DNA of 64,000 bases from Arctopsyche grandis (taxonomy: Eukaryota; Arthropoda; Insecta; Trichoptera; Hydropsychidae). Below, piece by piece: positions 1 through 40,800 of this stretch (position 1 is the first letter of the stretch; the number at the start of each line of letters is the position of its first letter). The stretch is from positions 28,612,839 to 28,676,838 of the forward strand of contig NC_135356.1 of assembly GCF_051622035.1 (NCBI RefSeq). Reading direction: 5' to 3'. The notes beneath the pieces were generated by a model. The model was not told the origin of the DNA. It worked only from the letters and a program-made list of their open reading frames with translations, and did no database searches. A program made the translations under genes and the position numbers.

Positions 1-130
1 ACTCAAATCGCAAGGAACTGTCACGAGCGCGAAGCAAATGAGAATCGATCAGAAAAAGTAAGTCGAGTATAAATAATACTCGTGCATATTATTCTGTAGT
101 GATTGTTTTTGAATGTATGGTCTGTTTTAG

Positions 131-27752
<27,622 letters not shown>

Positions 27753-27912
27753 ACGGTAAACGGACTATATCGCACATGATGATCGCTTCCACGAACACCA
27801 CTGCCACGAAAATCGCGCACACAGATTACTAAGCACTCGAAAATTCCAAACACTGAAAAGCACGCACAGAATATTCCGCGGAATATTCTATTTTTTATTA
27901 GTTAAACTAGAT
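27753..27912 (+). other. Probable NALCN 3' UTR
   Basis: Follows the stop and is bounded by a hAT-like element starting at 27921. I could not place the polyadenylation site; AATAAA sequences occur only inside the TE. The part around 27808-27857 resembles the reverse complement of 33333-33390. Confidence 0.45.
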
Positions 27913-28159
27913 GTCATAGCTAGAGATTGCATTGCCGGTTTACCGATTTTATCGCCAAAATTTCGCCATCGGTAATTACCGGTTGAAAATTTACATATTA
28001 ATAATTGGAAAATATACCAGTAATTACCGAAAATAATTTTGTATCTAATTAAGTAGATAAACAGGTGAAGAAAAAGTATGCAAAGCTTAAGTAAGCTCAT
28101 CATATTTTTCTCTATCGTCATAGGTCTTGAAGTGTTGTACAGTGGTAACACGTACTCGC

Positions 28160-28345
28160 TGTAATAAGTAATAATAATTATACTCGTTTTGTAATACTTA
28201 TACTCGTAATAATTATACTCATTTTGTAATACTTATACTCGTTGTAATAATAATACCCGTAATAATAATACCCGTAATAATAATACCCGTAATAATAATA
28301 CCCGTAATAATAATACCCGTAATAATAATACTCGTAATAATAATT
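28160..28345. repeat. Minisatellite, 15-bp unit
   Basis: TAATAATAATACCCG repeated about seven times (28245-28345), preceded by variant units with ATACTCG. Confidence 0.88.
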
Positions 28346-28677
28346 GTAGCGAGTAGCAAGGCTTCTGTCAGTTTGACAGTTCTCTTATAGCACCACTGAT
28401 GCCTTCATAAGAGTGGCTACACTAATGCATGCTTAAGTGTGGCAACACAAACCAACCAAGTCTTAATAAATGTGATCAGGCGGTTGTTTATGATCAGGGC
28501 TTTTTTTGTCATGTAACGCGGTGGAACGGGGTTTCGGCACCTTTTTTAATGGTATTTTACATGTTTCGAAGGCAATAAATTAGATGAAACAATGTTCCCC
28601 GCACATTATGACAATCCATATTGATATAATTCATCAAAATGGAAAAATTCGGCATATAAAAAAAACTGCTATAATTA

Positions 28678-28965
28678 CACTGAGCAACAAAAAATCACGT
28701 TTTTGAGTTACCAGAGCGGAGACTAACTAATAGGAAAAATATCTGACTATTGATTCCAATACTCACTTTGAGCGTAGCAATCCTAAATTTTGAGTAAAAG
28801 ACCGCAAAAGCCAAAAAACTGTAAAAATCGCGGATTTTTTTAAACGCTCATATCTCGTAAAAGATCACCCACCAACAAAAATCAATATCATATTCGAATT
28901 CAGTGGGTCACACTTAGTAAAGATTGGCTAGTCTCCGCTCTGGTATTTTTTTTTGTTGCTCAGTG
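28678..28965. mobile_element. PIF/Harbinger-like MITE, second copy
   Basis: Inverted ends CACTGAGCAACAAAAA, TTA on both sides, and an inverted CCAGAGCGGAGAC inside, as at 21798-22290. Confidence 0.75.
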
Positions 28966-29689
28966 TTATTATTAAAATATAATATGTTAAGTAAAAAAAA
29001 CTTGACAAGGCAGTTCCGGTAGCATTTTTTGAAAAAATAAGCTCTGATTATAATTATTAATTATTGCGAATGGACTTTATGTATTTACATATTGTGAAAT
29101 AATTCACCTAAGATTTATTTTTAATTATTTACAATTTAATCTAGATTAACATTTTCAGGATTAGTAACAGTGAGATAATCTAAGCTTTTTTTTATTTACG
29201 GCTAATAACTGGTAAACCGGTAATGGGACTTTTTTACCGTTTACCGGTAAATTAAAATTTACGGTAAATTGCAATCCCTAGTTATAACTTCAAATGTTGC
29301 ATACACGCCGCGCAAAGCGAAAAGCATCAGGCATCAACTTGAAGCTCTTCATTGATTACTAGATTGCGGCTTATCTTCTAGGAATTATCTTTATAATTTT
29401 TTGCAAAAATCTTCAACACAATCCAACCTTTTATTCTCAAAAACTTTTATAAATGAAAAGATAAAGTTTTTGTCGATCGCCAACAAAACAAAAATCGTAG
29501 CTCTATGGGAAGAAAGCCATTCTTTTCCTTACGAATGGGATGCAACAATCCTAGCACTTAGAAGTCCTAAAATAGTCCATATAAATTAAATGTGCTAGGC
29601 TTATTATCGTGGTGCCCTGCACAAAATCTCTTCTCACGAAAGAAAATGAGTTAAACTCATTGGACTGTTCTAGATTGAATTTATCCAAG

Positions 29690-30110
29690 GAATCAAAGTT
29701 AAATTTGATTGGACCAGACGAGATAGTGCTACAGGTCTGTTGCCGAGAGCTTCTTTTTATTATTGAATTCAGTGTGACAGCATGCTATACACCTATTCAC
29801 AGGCACTACACAAGCGCATTTGTTCGCGCCAACTCTCGGTAACAGAGACCTACACTATGAAGAAGATCTGGCAAACGTTTTAAAAATCTTGCAAAGCGCT
29901 GGCCGCTAAAAATTCGCCGTAATGTTATGGCGTGGGGGACAATTGCACGGAATGGTCTTAAATTATGCTGGATGGGACCATAAACATAATACTCAGACAT
30001 ATAAAAAAAATGTCAACGAAGGCATTATCCCCACATTACAAGGCCTAACATATAATTATAGAGGGTCCCGTCTTCCAAGATAATTCAGCACTGAGGCATG
30101 GATCGAAATT
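29690..30110 (+). pseudogene. Tc1-like transposase relic
   Basis: Broken frames reading SKESKLNLIGPDE, then RRNVMAWGTIARNG, then GPVFQDNSA match the order of Tc1/IS630 catalytic-core motifs (first Asp region, VMVWG, second Asp region). Several stops and frameshifts. Confidence 0.6.
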
Positions 30111-30139
30111 TGTGAGTATTCAATTTTTTTTCACTAGTA

Positions 30140-30830
30140 CATTTAATTTATCTACATATGTCTATACGTAGAAACAATAGATGAAGTTTTATCATGCGAA
30201 AATTTTAACTCAAGATTTTAACTGATTCGAACTCAGAATCGATCACTGATAACCAGAGATCAGTGCTAATTCAATTACTATTGTTCTACAAAGCAAGAGC
30301 AAAAAAAAGGTTGACAATAGTAATTGACAATAGTGAACCATTTTTTGTGGGCAAAAGAAAATTGTCCTCCGATCTCTGCTGATCACGTTTTCATGGTTTA
30401 GAAAAAAAATCGTGTGCATATGTGTCGGTGTATTTTGGAGATTTTTTGAACACCATTAGTCCTATGGAACTAAAACTTAGTATCATTCACTGAAATGCTT
30501 ATCGATACGACGTAAATTTTTATCAAATTTTTAAATTAACCGGAAGTGGTACCTCTCCTTATAAGTATCCTATTTTTTTTTTACATAAGATTTTAGGTTC
30601 AACTATCTCCTAAGCCACTCAACGGATTGACTGAATTTTTTTCCTATGTAATAGGTATAAAAAGTTTCATACATTAGTATTTTTATCTAAACCGGAAGTA
30701 GTATTTTTACTCAAGAATTTCGAGGTTTTTGAGTTTTTTTTCCGGTACCTTTCAGTGTATTGAAACTGAAATTTCATATCTAAAAGCTTTAGCTTAATAC
30801 CAAGAAACATCTAAAATTTTCGATCCGCAC
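30140..30830. repeat. ETS-motif repeat family, partial copy
   Basis: Opposite orientation to 6350-7745: ACCGGAAGT at 30539 and 30691 (152 bp apart). Also shares GTAGAAACAATAGATGAAGT and ATCGATACGACGTAAATTTT with the other copies. Confidence 0.7.
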
Positions 30831-30834
30831 TTTT

Positions 30835-31080
30835 TAAATATATTTATATTTAATTGTTTAATATGAAAAAAGGGTAAAACTATCTACCTACCTACCTACA
30901 TATAAACAATAGAAAAAATAAATTAATTAATTAAATATATTTTCAATAGATGGCGCTAAACGCTCTGAGATGATTGCCCTAGAGAAAAAATTGGTAGTAA
31001 ACAGTATATATAGAAGTTTTTTCTTGATCTGTTATTATGCTCGTATTATTCGTAAATTTTGTTGGCAGTATTTTAAGTGT
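30835..31080 (+). mobile_element. Family-3 repeat fragment
   Basis: AAATATATTTATATTTAATT to GTTGGCAGTATTTTAAGTG, including CAATAGATGGCGCTAAACGC. Faces the reverse copy at 31385-31870. Confidence 0.6.
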
Positions 31081-31084
31081 GACG

Positions 31085-31205
31085 TACGGTGGCACGACAA
31101 ATCAGCGCAAACCAACTTAGCGCCGACCTTTCGGCATAAAAAACTCAGCGCAACGACAATTCAGCGCATGGACTATTCAGCGCAACGACAATTCAGCGCT
31201 AAATC
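31085..31205. repeat. Degenerate 16-bp array (CAGCGCAACGACAATT)
   Basis: At least five units in register, e.g. CAGCGCATGGACTATT and CAGCGCAAACCAACTT. Not coding. Confidence 0.75.
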
Positions 31206-31384
31206 AATTTTTTCAATAAGTTTTAAATGCGTTTTCGAAAATAATTACTGTATTGAAATTGTCGGCCATATCTACATGATAATTTCATAAATGCGAATAA
31301 ATTTATTTGATACTCTTGGCCGGTAAATACGTCAATACATGTATACGTATACGCGTACATTTTAGATATGAATAGCAGAAGCCA

Positions 31385-31870
31385 TGAAGACGGGCTTGCG
31401 AATCTTGGTCTAGGGCAATAATCTCAGAGCGTTTAGCGCCATCTATTGAAAATATATTTAATTAATTAATTAATTTTTCTATTGTTTATATGTAGGTAGG
31501 TAGGTAGTTTTACCCTTTTTTCATATTAAACAATTAAATATAAATATATTTAAAAAGTGCGGATCGAACACAGGACCGACACATTTATTTTTTATTTAAT
31601 AACTTAATATGCCATAACACATGCGATGATATTTCATCGGGTTCGGTGATTACTAGTCAAATGTGAACCGGTCACAGGATAACCGGTCGCTCCAGATCGG
31701 TCACACCGATTTTAGGGTGTGACCAGTTTTCTCGTGACCAGTTTTAGTGTGACGGGTGATCACGCGTGACCGATCTAGAGCGACCGGTTGTCCTGTGATT
31801 GGTTTACATGACTAGTAGTCCGTTTACCATTTCATCGGGCACAACACTAATATGGTTATAATATGCATTG
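31385..31870 (-). mobile_element. Family-3 repeat, reverse copy with MITE inside
   Basis: Carries the whole left part of the family (TCATCGGGCACAACACTA at its end). Interrupted at ATTTCATCG by the MITE 31640-31828. Confidence 0.65.
31640..31828. mobile_element. 'GACCGGTT' MITE, copy 1 (Mutator-like?)
   Basis: Ends GGTTCGGTGATTACTAGTC and GGTAAACGGACTACTAGTC (inverted). Perfect 9-bp duplication ATTTCATCG (31631-31639, 31829-31837). The interior is degenerate ~15-bp units such as GACCAGTTTTCTCGT and GACCAGTTTTAGTGT. Confidence 0.78.
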
Positions 31871-32056
31871 TGATATCAAGTAGTAATAAAAACAAAATTC
31901 GACAACCGGAAGTAGAACTTTTGCGCTAAGCGCTCAAGCGTGTATCTAAAATGCTCTCATGAACGTTTATATGTGCGACATTATCGAATTTAATAAATAC
32001 GCAGATAAAATCACAGGTTGGTCATATCCGAATTCGTTTTATTTGTAACCTCTACC

Positions 32057-32925
32057 TAGGGGTTCCAAAAAACCGCCCGAAAGAAAAAGCCGGTTTTCGG
32101 TGTTTTTATAAATAAAAAGCCGGTTGGCCGGCTTTCACCGGTTTGAAAAAATTAAGATTTTTTTAAGTCAAAAATTTTTAAATCGAAAAAAAAAATGTAA
32201 ATTTGTATTATATTATGCAGAAAGATAGTTTTTTTATAAATTAAATTGAGTTATAAACATTATTAACTTTCATAAGATCATTATTATATATTATTATTAC
32301 AAATAACACAATTTGTCATATGTATATGTACATATGCATATCAATATCACAGCCGTAAAATGGCAAATCCTAAATACGCACAAATAATTAAATGATTTAA
32401 ATAAGCTACTAGCAATAATATATTATGAAAAAAATAATGTGTAACCTCGCAGAAAAACTATAATTGTGAAATCGTGAATAGATATTAAGTTGAGTTGTTT
32501 TTACGCATCTGTTTTAGCTTAAAATTCCAAAAGCTTTACAAACCGTTGCAAATTTCGTTAGAAATGGCATATCACAAACACGATAATAATGTTTTCTACC
32601 TGAAGTTGGGTAGGTCATTGAAACTACATATTTCCAATAATATTTTATCTTCATCCATTACAAATCTCAAAGAAACCGCTAAGTACCTTTTTTTATGTTC
32701 CAAGAAGTATACGCCTTTTAACTAAGAGAGTTTAGATATATACATTTATTTTGATCTTTCATAGAAATTTGAAATTCATAATTGTTAATTTTGAGGAAAA
32801 AAGCATTAGTCAAAGAAAACCTTAAAAAGCCGGTTGATCGAGCCAAAAAGCCGGTTTTCGGTTTTTTGAAAAATGGTCAAAAAGCCGGCTTTTCGGTTTC
32901 GGTTTAAGCCGGCTTGGAAGCCCTA
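32057..32925. mobile_element. hAT element, 869 bp
   Basis: Ends TAGGGGTTCC/TAGGGCTTCC (inverted) and a perfect 8-bp duplication CCTCTACC (32049-32056, 32926-32933). Terminal regions hold multiple AAAAAGCCGGTT units. No transposase recognised. Confidence 0.8.
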
Positions 32926-33199
32926 CCTCTACCCCAGGGTATATAAAAAAAATGTCATTTGCATGCAAAATTGACAAGGACACCTCATAAATTTACATAC
33001 GACAAAAGCGATTTTGTTAGTGCATTTTACAGAAGAAGAGTTGTAGAAAGTAATGCAAAAATATCATAATTCACGTCCGATGCTAGTGATGCGCTTCGTT
33101 TTGCGCGGAGTGGCGTACGTGATCAAAAGCAACAAATTTGTTGTATTTTTCATGCGTTGTATTTAAGCGTTGTGTAATGAATTTTTTGAAAAGTGTTTT

Positions 33200-33450
33200 A
33201 CCAGCATTGAGTGATTAAAAATCTTACAAAAGTGGTGTTTCATTATACCAGGGACACATTGAACAAAGGCAAATATAACATACGTACTTACGTAGAGCGT
33301 CATGATGATATATTTTACAAGAGAAGAAATTCTCGAAGTGGGCGGAATTTCCGTGTGCTGGGTACTCCGTGTGCGCGATTTTCGTTGAAGAGATCGCCAT
33401 GGCGATATGATCACCGCAACTCATCAAATATAGTACCCTAGAATGCAATA
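33200..33450 (-). other. Sequence resembling the NALCN 3' UTR
   Basis: On -, ACGAAAATCGCGCACAC is identical to a stretch after the NALCN stop, with similarity for about 50 bases beyond. Short frames on both read TKIAHT(E/D)Y. Function unknown. Confidence 0.35.
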
Positions 33451-33632
33451 ATGTGTAAGTAGTTATTTGAATAAAATAAAATTATAACTCAATTGTTCTT
33501 CACTTGTATGTAGAGTTAATCTTTGATTTTCGTTATAAAACGAGCTCATTTGTGTGTAAAACAAAGGTAAGTTATTTATTAAAAATTTATGGCCGTTTTG
33601 GCTTGCGGGTATATTTGATCTCAATTTTGAAA

Positions 33633-33636
<4 letters not shown>

Positions 33637-33669
<33 letters not shown>

Positions 33670-33673
33670 TATA
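33637..33673. repeat. (AT)n microsatellite
   Basis: About 37 bases of alternating AT with one interruption. Confidence 0.9.
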
Positions 33674-34051
33674 TGTATTTAAATAGGTATAGCAATAAAT
33701 CACAGCATTAATTGGACAAAATAAATGTTTGGAAAAAAAAACGATTGGAATTTGTTTTATTTTTGTGTTATGGAAAAAGATGGTTCTGATTCAATCAATG
33801 TCTCCAATCAAAAAAAGATCCCATCTTCAAGGCTGTCTCCCATCCACAGCATCATATTTACATCACAGTACTTACACCATAAGCATTTTTTGTTGGGTTT
33901 ACGAGCATTTTTGCTTTCCACTATACAAAGTTATTACTATTATTTGCATGTATCCATCATTAATTCAATACCACAATTTAAAGTAAAATTACAAATAGTA
34001 TTAAACCAAATTTGATACAGACCAAAAAAATACACTCTAAAATGATATTAA

Positions 34052-34348
34052 CACTATGACGGGCGCTGACTCATATTTGTATCATGTTGGCTGCACAACG
34101 CTCACTGGCCGCTGACAACATATATGATTCCCGACTGCGCGAACTGTTTCAGTCCGCTGATATATTTTTGTATCACGTTTTCGTCAATCGTTTGTGACCG
34201 ATGATACAATTGTGTATCACGTTTTCGTCATAAATGTATATCAGCGGACTGAAACAGTTCGCGCAGTCGTGAATCACATATGTATTAGCGGCTAGTAAGC
34301 GTTGTCCACCCAAAATGATACAAATATGAGTCAGCGGCCGTCATAGTG
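34052..34348. mobile_element. TTAA-flanked palindromic MITE
   Basis: Long inverted ends starting CACTATGACGG (about 37 of 38 bases match), TTAA on both sides (34048-34051, 34349-34352), and an inner inverted AGTCCGCTGATATA. piggyBac- or Kolobok-type by target site. Confidence 0.82.
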
Positions 34349-34352
34349 TTAA

Positions 34353-37300
34353 TTCTAATATGATATGACACTTTCATTGAAAATTTAAACAATTTTCCAA
34401 CAACTAATACAAATGAAAGATCAAAATCGTGACTGGCCATGATCGTGAGCCTAATTCAAATGAACCAAATGTAAAGTCTTTGACTGCCGAAGTCTGGTTT
34501 GATAGACAAGTGTGTGCAGAAATTGTATGTATGTAAAACACTTGATATCATTCTTTTCAATTTTATTTATATGTAATTAGAATAAACAGAATAAAACCTT
34601 CCCATTGAAGGGAGAATCTTCTCAAGAACGTCGGCTGGTAGACGTAAAGCGCAGACTTGTAGCTGATTAAAGTGACGAGTCGAGAGTCAGTCGCTCTTAT
34701 AGGCAGACTATCACCCGCTCACCATGAGCATTAAAATTCATTTAAATATGAAGTTCATATTTATCAAATTATTATATAATATGTACCTAAAAGAACTCAT
34801 GGCCTGCAGAGAAGCAGTGCGCAATGCATTTAATAAGTCGCGCAGGTATGTATGTAAGTAACGCATCACAGCAATTTTTTTTATAGATAAGATAACGACC
34901 CAATCTTCGGCAGTTTTAAGCTTTGATGTTTCAAATTCAAAAATAAAAGTAAGAAAAAGAAAAAGTCATATTTGTATTTCAATAGCAAAAAACCGTCAAT
35001 AAATGTGTCGTGCGGCAAATTATAAAGCACAATTAGAACAATTAAAGAAAAATACACACTGTCATAAGATTAATGATAAAACAATGAAGATGAATTTCAT
35101 AGGTGTGAATTTAATGTTATCATGGATTATCAATGTTATCGCGGGTCAACATTGTTTTTTTCATTCGTTCATAAAAAATAAATCATTCATTTGTATACAT
35201 ATTTGATAATCATATAATCAATTGTAAATGCTGATCGCTGCATTCTCATGCCATTCTGGATGTAGAAGACCAACGATCAGAGTATATATGTATAGTTATG
35301 TCATCGAACCAGTTTCAATATTATCCATCGACATGTTTGCATTGCTATCGGGTACTTTGATCAAAAAACACTTGCGCGTCTTCCGGCATACTCCATAGTT
35401 CCACCGAAGATCAAGCTTTCCTCAATTTCGACGATCAACCCTTCGCAGCCGGTCTTCTGTTTTGGCTGCTGTCAGTTCAAGGACTAGGAGCAAACTTATT
35501 CCAGTCGACGGTAATATTTTTGTTTATAGCCAATTTCTCATTCAATCAAATCCTTAGACCAGAAATAAAAGAAACGAATGGCCGTCACAATTTCTTTACG
35601 ATCCGTTAGTGGAGTTGCTTCAATAATTACCGACTCTGACTTTATCTTATGATTCAACTCCAACTTGGAACGGTTTTAATAATATCGACCTTTCTTACCA
35701 ACGTATGAAATTGTTTATTAAATTAATAGTGATTTTCAGAATATGAAATGTTTAAAAAAAATCAATACAAATTGACATACAGATTAAAAAAAAATGTATA
35801 GTGTATATATATATATATATATATATAAAAAACTGTAAAAAACACAATTTATACAATTTTTTGCTAATGAAATAGGGATAAATAAAAAGTAATTACATTC
35901 ATAGCATATATGTGAATTTCATACACAAACAAATCAATATATACATAAAAAGCGTGAGATGGAAGAAACAAACGGTTTTGGCCACTACACATCAAAATAC
36001 GTGCAATTCAACGATTCTATTTATAATTTAATTAAAATTCATAAAGAAATTATTATATTTCAATTTACTATTGGATCTACTTCAATAAAATTGGTGACTC
36101 TAGTTAACACATACCATAATACGATCGGTAGATTTTTTACAACTCTGACTCTGACTCCACAGCCCCATTTATTTCGACACGTGGGCTTTCTGCAATATCA
36201 GGAATAACGCAAAACATGGTGGAGCTTAATCTCGTGACTCGTGATGAACTATCTTGTTCTAATTATAAGGCTTCTTTTTCCACGCGAGTCAGTTTGAAGA
36301 CGTCCATTTTGTGGATGAAGAACAAATATTTTTTAATTAAAATATTAAATAAAATGAATTTTGACCCGTGATAACAGTAAAATGCAATTGAAGTTTATTC
36401 AAAATGCCTTTTTTCAAATACATATGTATATGAATTAAAATTACACATAATATAATATCTGTGTACGAAATCAAACAAAAGTGTCTTGTCAAAACTTGTA
36501 TATATTTTTTTTTACTTAGAATCAAATACAGATTAAAAAAAAAAATACACATTGAATATAATTTGAACGAACCAAAAATCAATACGTTTCTCCAATGGTG
36601 AAATATATTTGTATGTAATACAAGGTGCGGCAAAAGACCTTTTACCATTTTAAAAAAATAATTTCTTTTATATACCCATAATAATATTTATTTAATCATG
36701 GAACCGTGCACGTCAGCAGATCGCGTCAAATTTATAATATTCCTTCCGCCCAATGAATCGATCTATCATCAGTATGCAGACAAGATTTAAGATATTTTAT
36801 GATATCTTAAATCTATTATTTATACTGCCTATCGGCATCAACAATGTATATTCTAATGAAAAAGTTTTAATAGTGAGAATCACTTGAAGTAGAAACTGTA
36901 CAGACGATGGAAAATATAGCACCAATAAAGAAAACTATGAAAAGAGTCTACTTCAACGTACAACGTAATGGCTTATATTTACCTTATTTAATAATGGAAA
37001 AAACATCAAGAAGCTCTTATAATATATCAAACTTAATTTTTACTTTATTTTATTTATTACATATTATTTACAAGTTATATCAAAAATAAATTGTAAAGAA
37101 ACCTTTGCCGCACTTTGAAAAACATTATATATGTAGATAAAAGATCACCATCAGATAGCACCATTTCAAAATAATAATGAAAAAAACTTTCAATAAATAA
37201 TATGAAGTAGTAACATATGTACTTTCCAAATCAAAAAAGGATATTTTAAATGCAAAAAAATATTTTACTTTGAATGAATTGTATATATGTATGTAAGTAG

Positions 37301-37719
37301 GCTCTATTTGTATGTATATTTTTTATCAAATTTTGATTTAAACCAAATTACATATACATATGAGCCAGGTACTATATAATTATGGATTTTCAAATGGTTA
37401 TAGTATTAGAAAACAACGCGCCCGGTGTGTATATCAATCGAACGTATTGATTTACGTTACATTTTCCGCCCCGCTTTAAGCACAATACATATATCTAATT
37501 CATATAAAAATATAAACAATATTAATATAAAAAAAAAACAAATAGGAATGTAACTTGGAAGTGAAACAATAAATATAGTAGAATAGAATATACATAAATC
37601 GCTGCATAATATAAAAATAAATAAGTAACGCTTAAATAAACAGGGGGACTATCGAAAGCACACTTAAAAATCATTATGCATTAATCATTACCCAGATAAA
37701 TTCCCCCCGGTATGTGGAT
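34353..37719. other. Intergenic DNA between NALCN and Pgd 3' ends
   Basis: AT-rich, with short TA runs (35806-35826). The Pgd 3' UTR occupies the right end. The only structured part is a possible Tc1-type MITE at 36611-37126. No gene recognised. Confidence 0.55.
36611..37126. mobile_element. Possible Tc1/mariner-derived MITE
   Basis: Inverted AAGGTGCGGCAAAAG / AAAGTGCGGCAAAGG near both ends, with TA outside. An inner hairpin AGATTTAAGATAT/ATATCTTAAATCT at 36783-36814. Confidence 0.45.
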
Positions 37720-37839
37720 TTAATTGTTGTATGTGGAAGCGGATACATCTCCACCGTGGCCGGTCCAGTTGGTGTGGACAAACTTGCCTTCCTTTCCGAG
37801 AAGTTCATAAGTGTGAGCTCCAAAATAGTCTCGTTGTGC
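37720..37839 (-). CDS. Pgd: Pgd exon 10: C-terminal tail and stop
   Basis: [20 protein letters not shown] then [19 protein letters not shown] and a TAA at 37722-37720. This tail reaches into the partner subunit in the known dimer. Confidence 0.97.
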   Translation of the reverse strand, partial: AQRDYFGAHTYELLGKEGKFVHTNWTGHGGDVSASTYNN

Positions 37840-40800
37840 CTGAAATAGTATAGATGAAAGTATTAAAAAATATAAAATACATACATACATAGAAGGATCA
37901 AAATGTTACAACTATAATATATAGGTATTTATAATTAACTAGTGTTTTTACCCGGCTTCGCTCGGTATTTGTAATATAAACCGCTTAAACATGACCAATT
38001 TAATAGTAAACATTTTATTAAATTTATTTCATTAGTTTTATTTTATTTGAATATTCATTTGTTTTTTTATTAAATTGAACGTCACGGATTTTACGAACCA
38101 AACAAACATACAAAGTCTCTTTCGAAATTATATATTAAATTATTACGAGAAAATTCTTTAAAGTTTTGCCAGTATGAAATTACCTTTAAATTTACAAACA
38201 TTGATATGGATAAATTTGAATAAATTCTTAGTTGAATTAATTTGGAAAAAATCAGATATTATAAAGGCTAACAGACAATGCACTATTAATAAAAGGGTCA
38301 ATCGTTTAAACATGGATCAACGTCAATTAAAATTTTTGAAGTATCCATGCTGTGAAACTACATACATACATATAGTGAAAAGTGATAAATAACTGTACAA
38401 ATGATAGTTCAGATTTTAGACATATGTATCTGTAAAATCAATAGAGTAGGAAAGTAGTAGTAAATCAGAAGAACTTGATTCAATTTATCTCTCTGAACAT
38501 CTTGTTAATATTGAAAGCATACTTGAAGTAGATTAGCTGGTAAGGTTTCCGATCTGTATCCATCGTAAAACGACAATGCTGAGCTCATCGTCGGCACTGG
38601 CACACCGAGGAGCACCGCTTGCGATACGACTTCCCTCCAGGACTGTTGACTCTCCTTGACGGCCTTACAGAAGAAGTCATCCAACAGCAGATTGGACAGG
38701 TTTGGGTTCCTAGTATACGCGTCTTTGATGTTGCCCAAGAATACACTTCTGATGATGCAGCCACCGCGCCACATGAGAGCAATGCCGCCGTAGTTCAACT
38801 TCCAGTTGAAAGACTTGGCCGCCTCCCTCAACAGCATGAAGCCCTGAGCGTACGAAACTATCTTACTGGCGTACAGTGCCTTGCGTATCTTGACGAGGAA
38901 CTCCTTCTTGTCACCGGAGAATTTGCTCGATGTGGCGCCTCCTAGTTTTTTGCTAGCTATCACACGTTCATCTAAACACCATTCAGTAGATATTAAATTT
39001 GTCATAAATAAGATTTCACTTGCTAGCAATATGCTAGAATATGAAGAAATTGAATTACAAACCTTTCAAAGAGCTGAGGCAACGAGCAAATACAGCTTCA
39101 CCGATTAGTGTAACGGGAGTGCCGTATTCTAAAGCTGCGATTGCGGTCCATTTGCCAGTACCTTTTTGGCCAGCCGAATCTCGGATTTTTTCCAAAAGTG
39201 GAGAGCCTAAAATTGAACATCTTAATGTTAAAACGATCAAACAGGAAACTTTTAATATGAGTGGCGATCATACATTTTGGGTGCCAATTGGTTTGATCTT
39301 TCCAATTTCTATTTGCATTATTTTGTCGAAAATTAATAGTTTTATGTTCTCTTCAGTTTTTTTTTAAATTAAATGTAGCTTATTACAAACTTAAGAAAAT
39401 GGTAAAGCAAATAATGTCTTCATGGATTCAATCGAGTATAAACATTCATTCAAATCGTACCGTCATTGTCTTTGAAGCGCAAAATGTCCTTTGTAATTTC
39501 TATCAAAAACGAATCAAGTTCTCCTTTGTTCCAATCTTCAAACACATCAGCCATTTCATCGTGAGACATACCTGAAAGCGAAATATACATATGTAATATT
39601 AAAAATACCGTTAAAATTGCATTGATCTCTGCGACAGAATATGTTAAAGGTAAAAACTTATCCATCAACTTTATAAAATCAACACTGAATAGACGGAAAC
39701 GCATTTCCAACTGATGATATGCACACTAGGGTATATAGAAAACAGTGAATTTTGGAATTTGGAAACAGCTTGAGTTGGAAAAAATATTCTGTAACATGGG
39801 GAAGCCATAAAAAATAATATAAAAATTCTAAAAAATATATTTGCACTGCCGCTAACCCATTCAAATTTGTTACAATCGTAAATGTTACAGATTTTCAAAG
39901 GTTTTTTTAATATAAGCTCGATTTAAGAAGGTTATTTTTTTTAATTCACCTCATTTAAATGAAATAGTTTAAATAAACCTCATAAACTCAAACCTCAGAC
40001 GTGAGAAACAATGTTTAAGTAACATCATTAATGGACTAGAAACGAGCTAATACTGGCGTTAAGGTACACATGACGAAGTTTCATATTTTTTCTCTTACCT
40101 TAGCAAGCTGTTGAAACATCCCATGTGAGATTTTTTTAATGTAAAATTATTCCTTTTATATAAGGTAAATTTAAAAAAAAATAACTACTAAAATAAGCTT
40201 GAATTAAAAAAAGACCTTCGAAAATCGGTTAAATTTACGATTTTCACAAACTTATATGGGCTGGCGATAATGTGAGTATATTTTTTAGAATTTTTATATT
40301 ATTTTTTACAGATTTCCCATGACACAGAAAGTCTTTTCCAACTCAAGCGGTTTCCAAATTCCAAATTCGCAGTTTTCGATGTGCCCCAAAGCACACGCTT
40401 AATTAGTCAATGAGCAAATTACCCAATCCAGTTTTCATAATGTGATACGCCTCGCATATAAGTTGCATATCTCCGTATTCGATACCGTTGTGAACCATTT
40501 TAACGAAGTGACCAGCGCCGTCCTGGCCGACCCAGTCGCAACACGGCTCGTTTCCGGACTTTGCGCATATTCCCTGCAAATCGAACAACGATAAGTAAAA
40601 TGTCTGAAACCACAATGAAAGATGACATAAAAATCGTCACAACCCACTTGGAATATTGGTTTGATGTGCGGCCAACCTTCCTCGTGTCCGCCGGGCATCA
40701 AAGAAGGACCATACCTGGCGCCGTCTTCGCCTCCACTAACCTAAAAATTGTAAAGTGATGATATTTCCAAATAGATGGTATTTTAATTTTTTCTAATTCA

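Larger units (their letters stand above)
27921..29280. mobile_element. hAT-like element, 1.36 kb
   Basis: Inverted ends TAGAGATTGC/TAGGGATTGC with CCGGTTTACCG-type subterminal repeats. Decayed 8-bp flanks GTCATAGC/GTTATAAC (6 of 8). Contains a 15-bp tandem array and a Harbinger MITE. Confidence 0.6.

Noticed and set aside
28245..28345. CRISPR-like direct repeats
   Set aside because: A 15-bp tandem minisatellite without spacers, in a eukaryotic genome.
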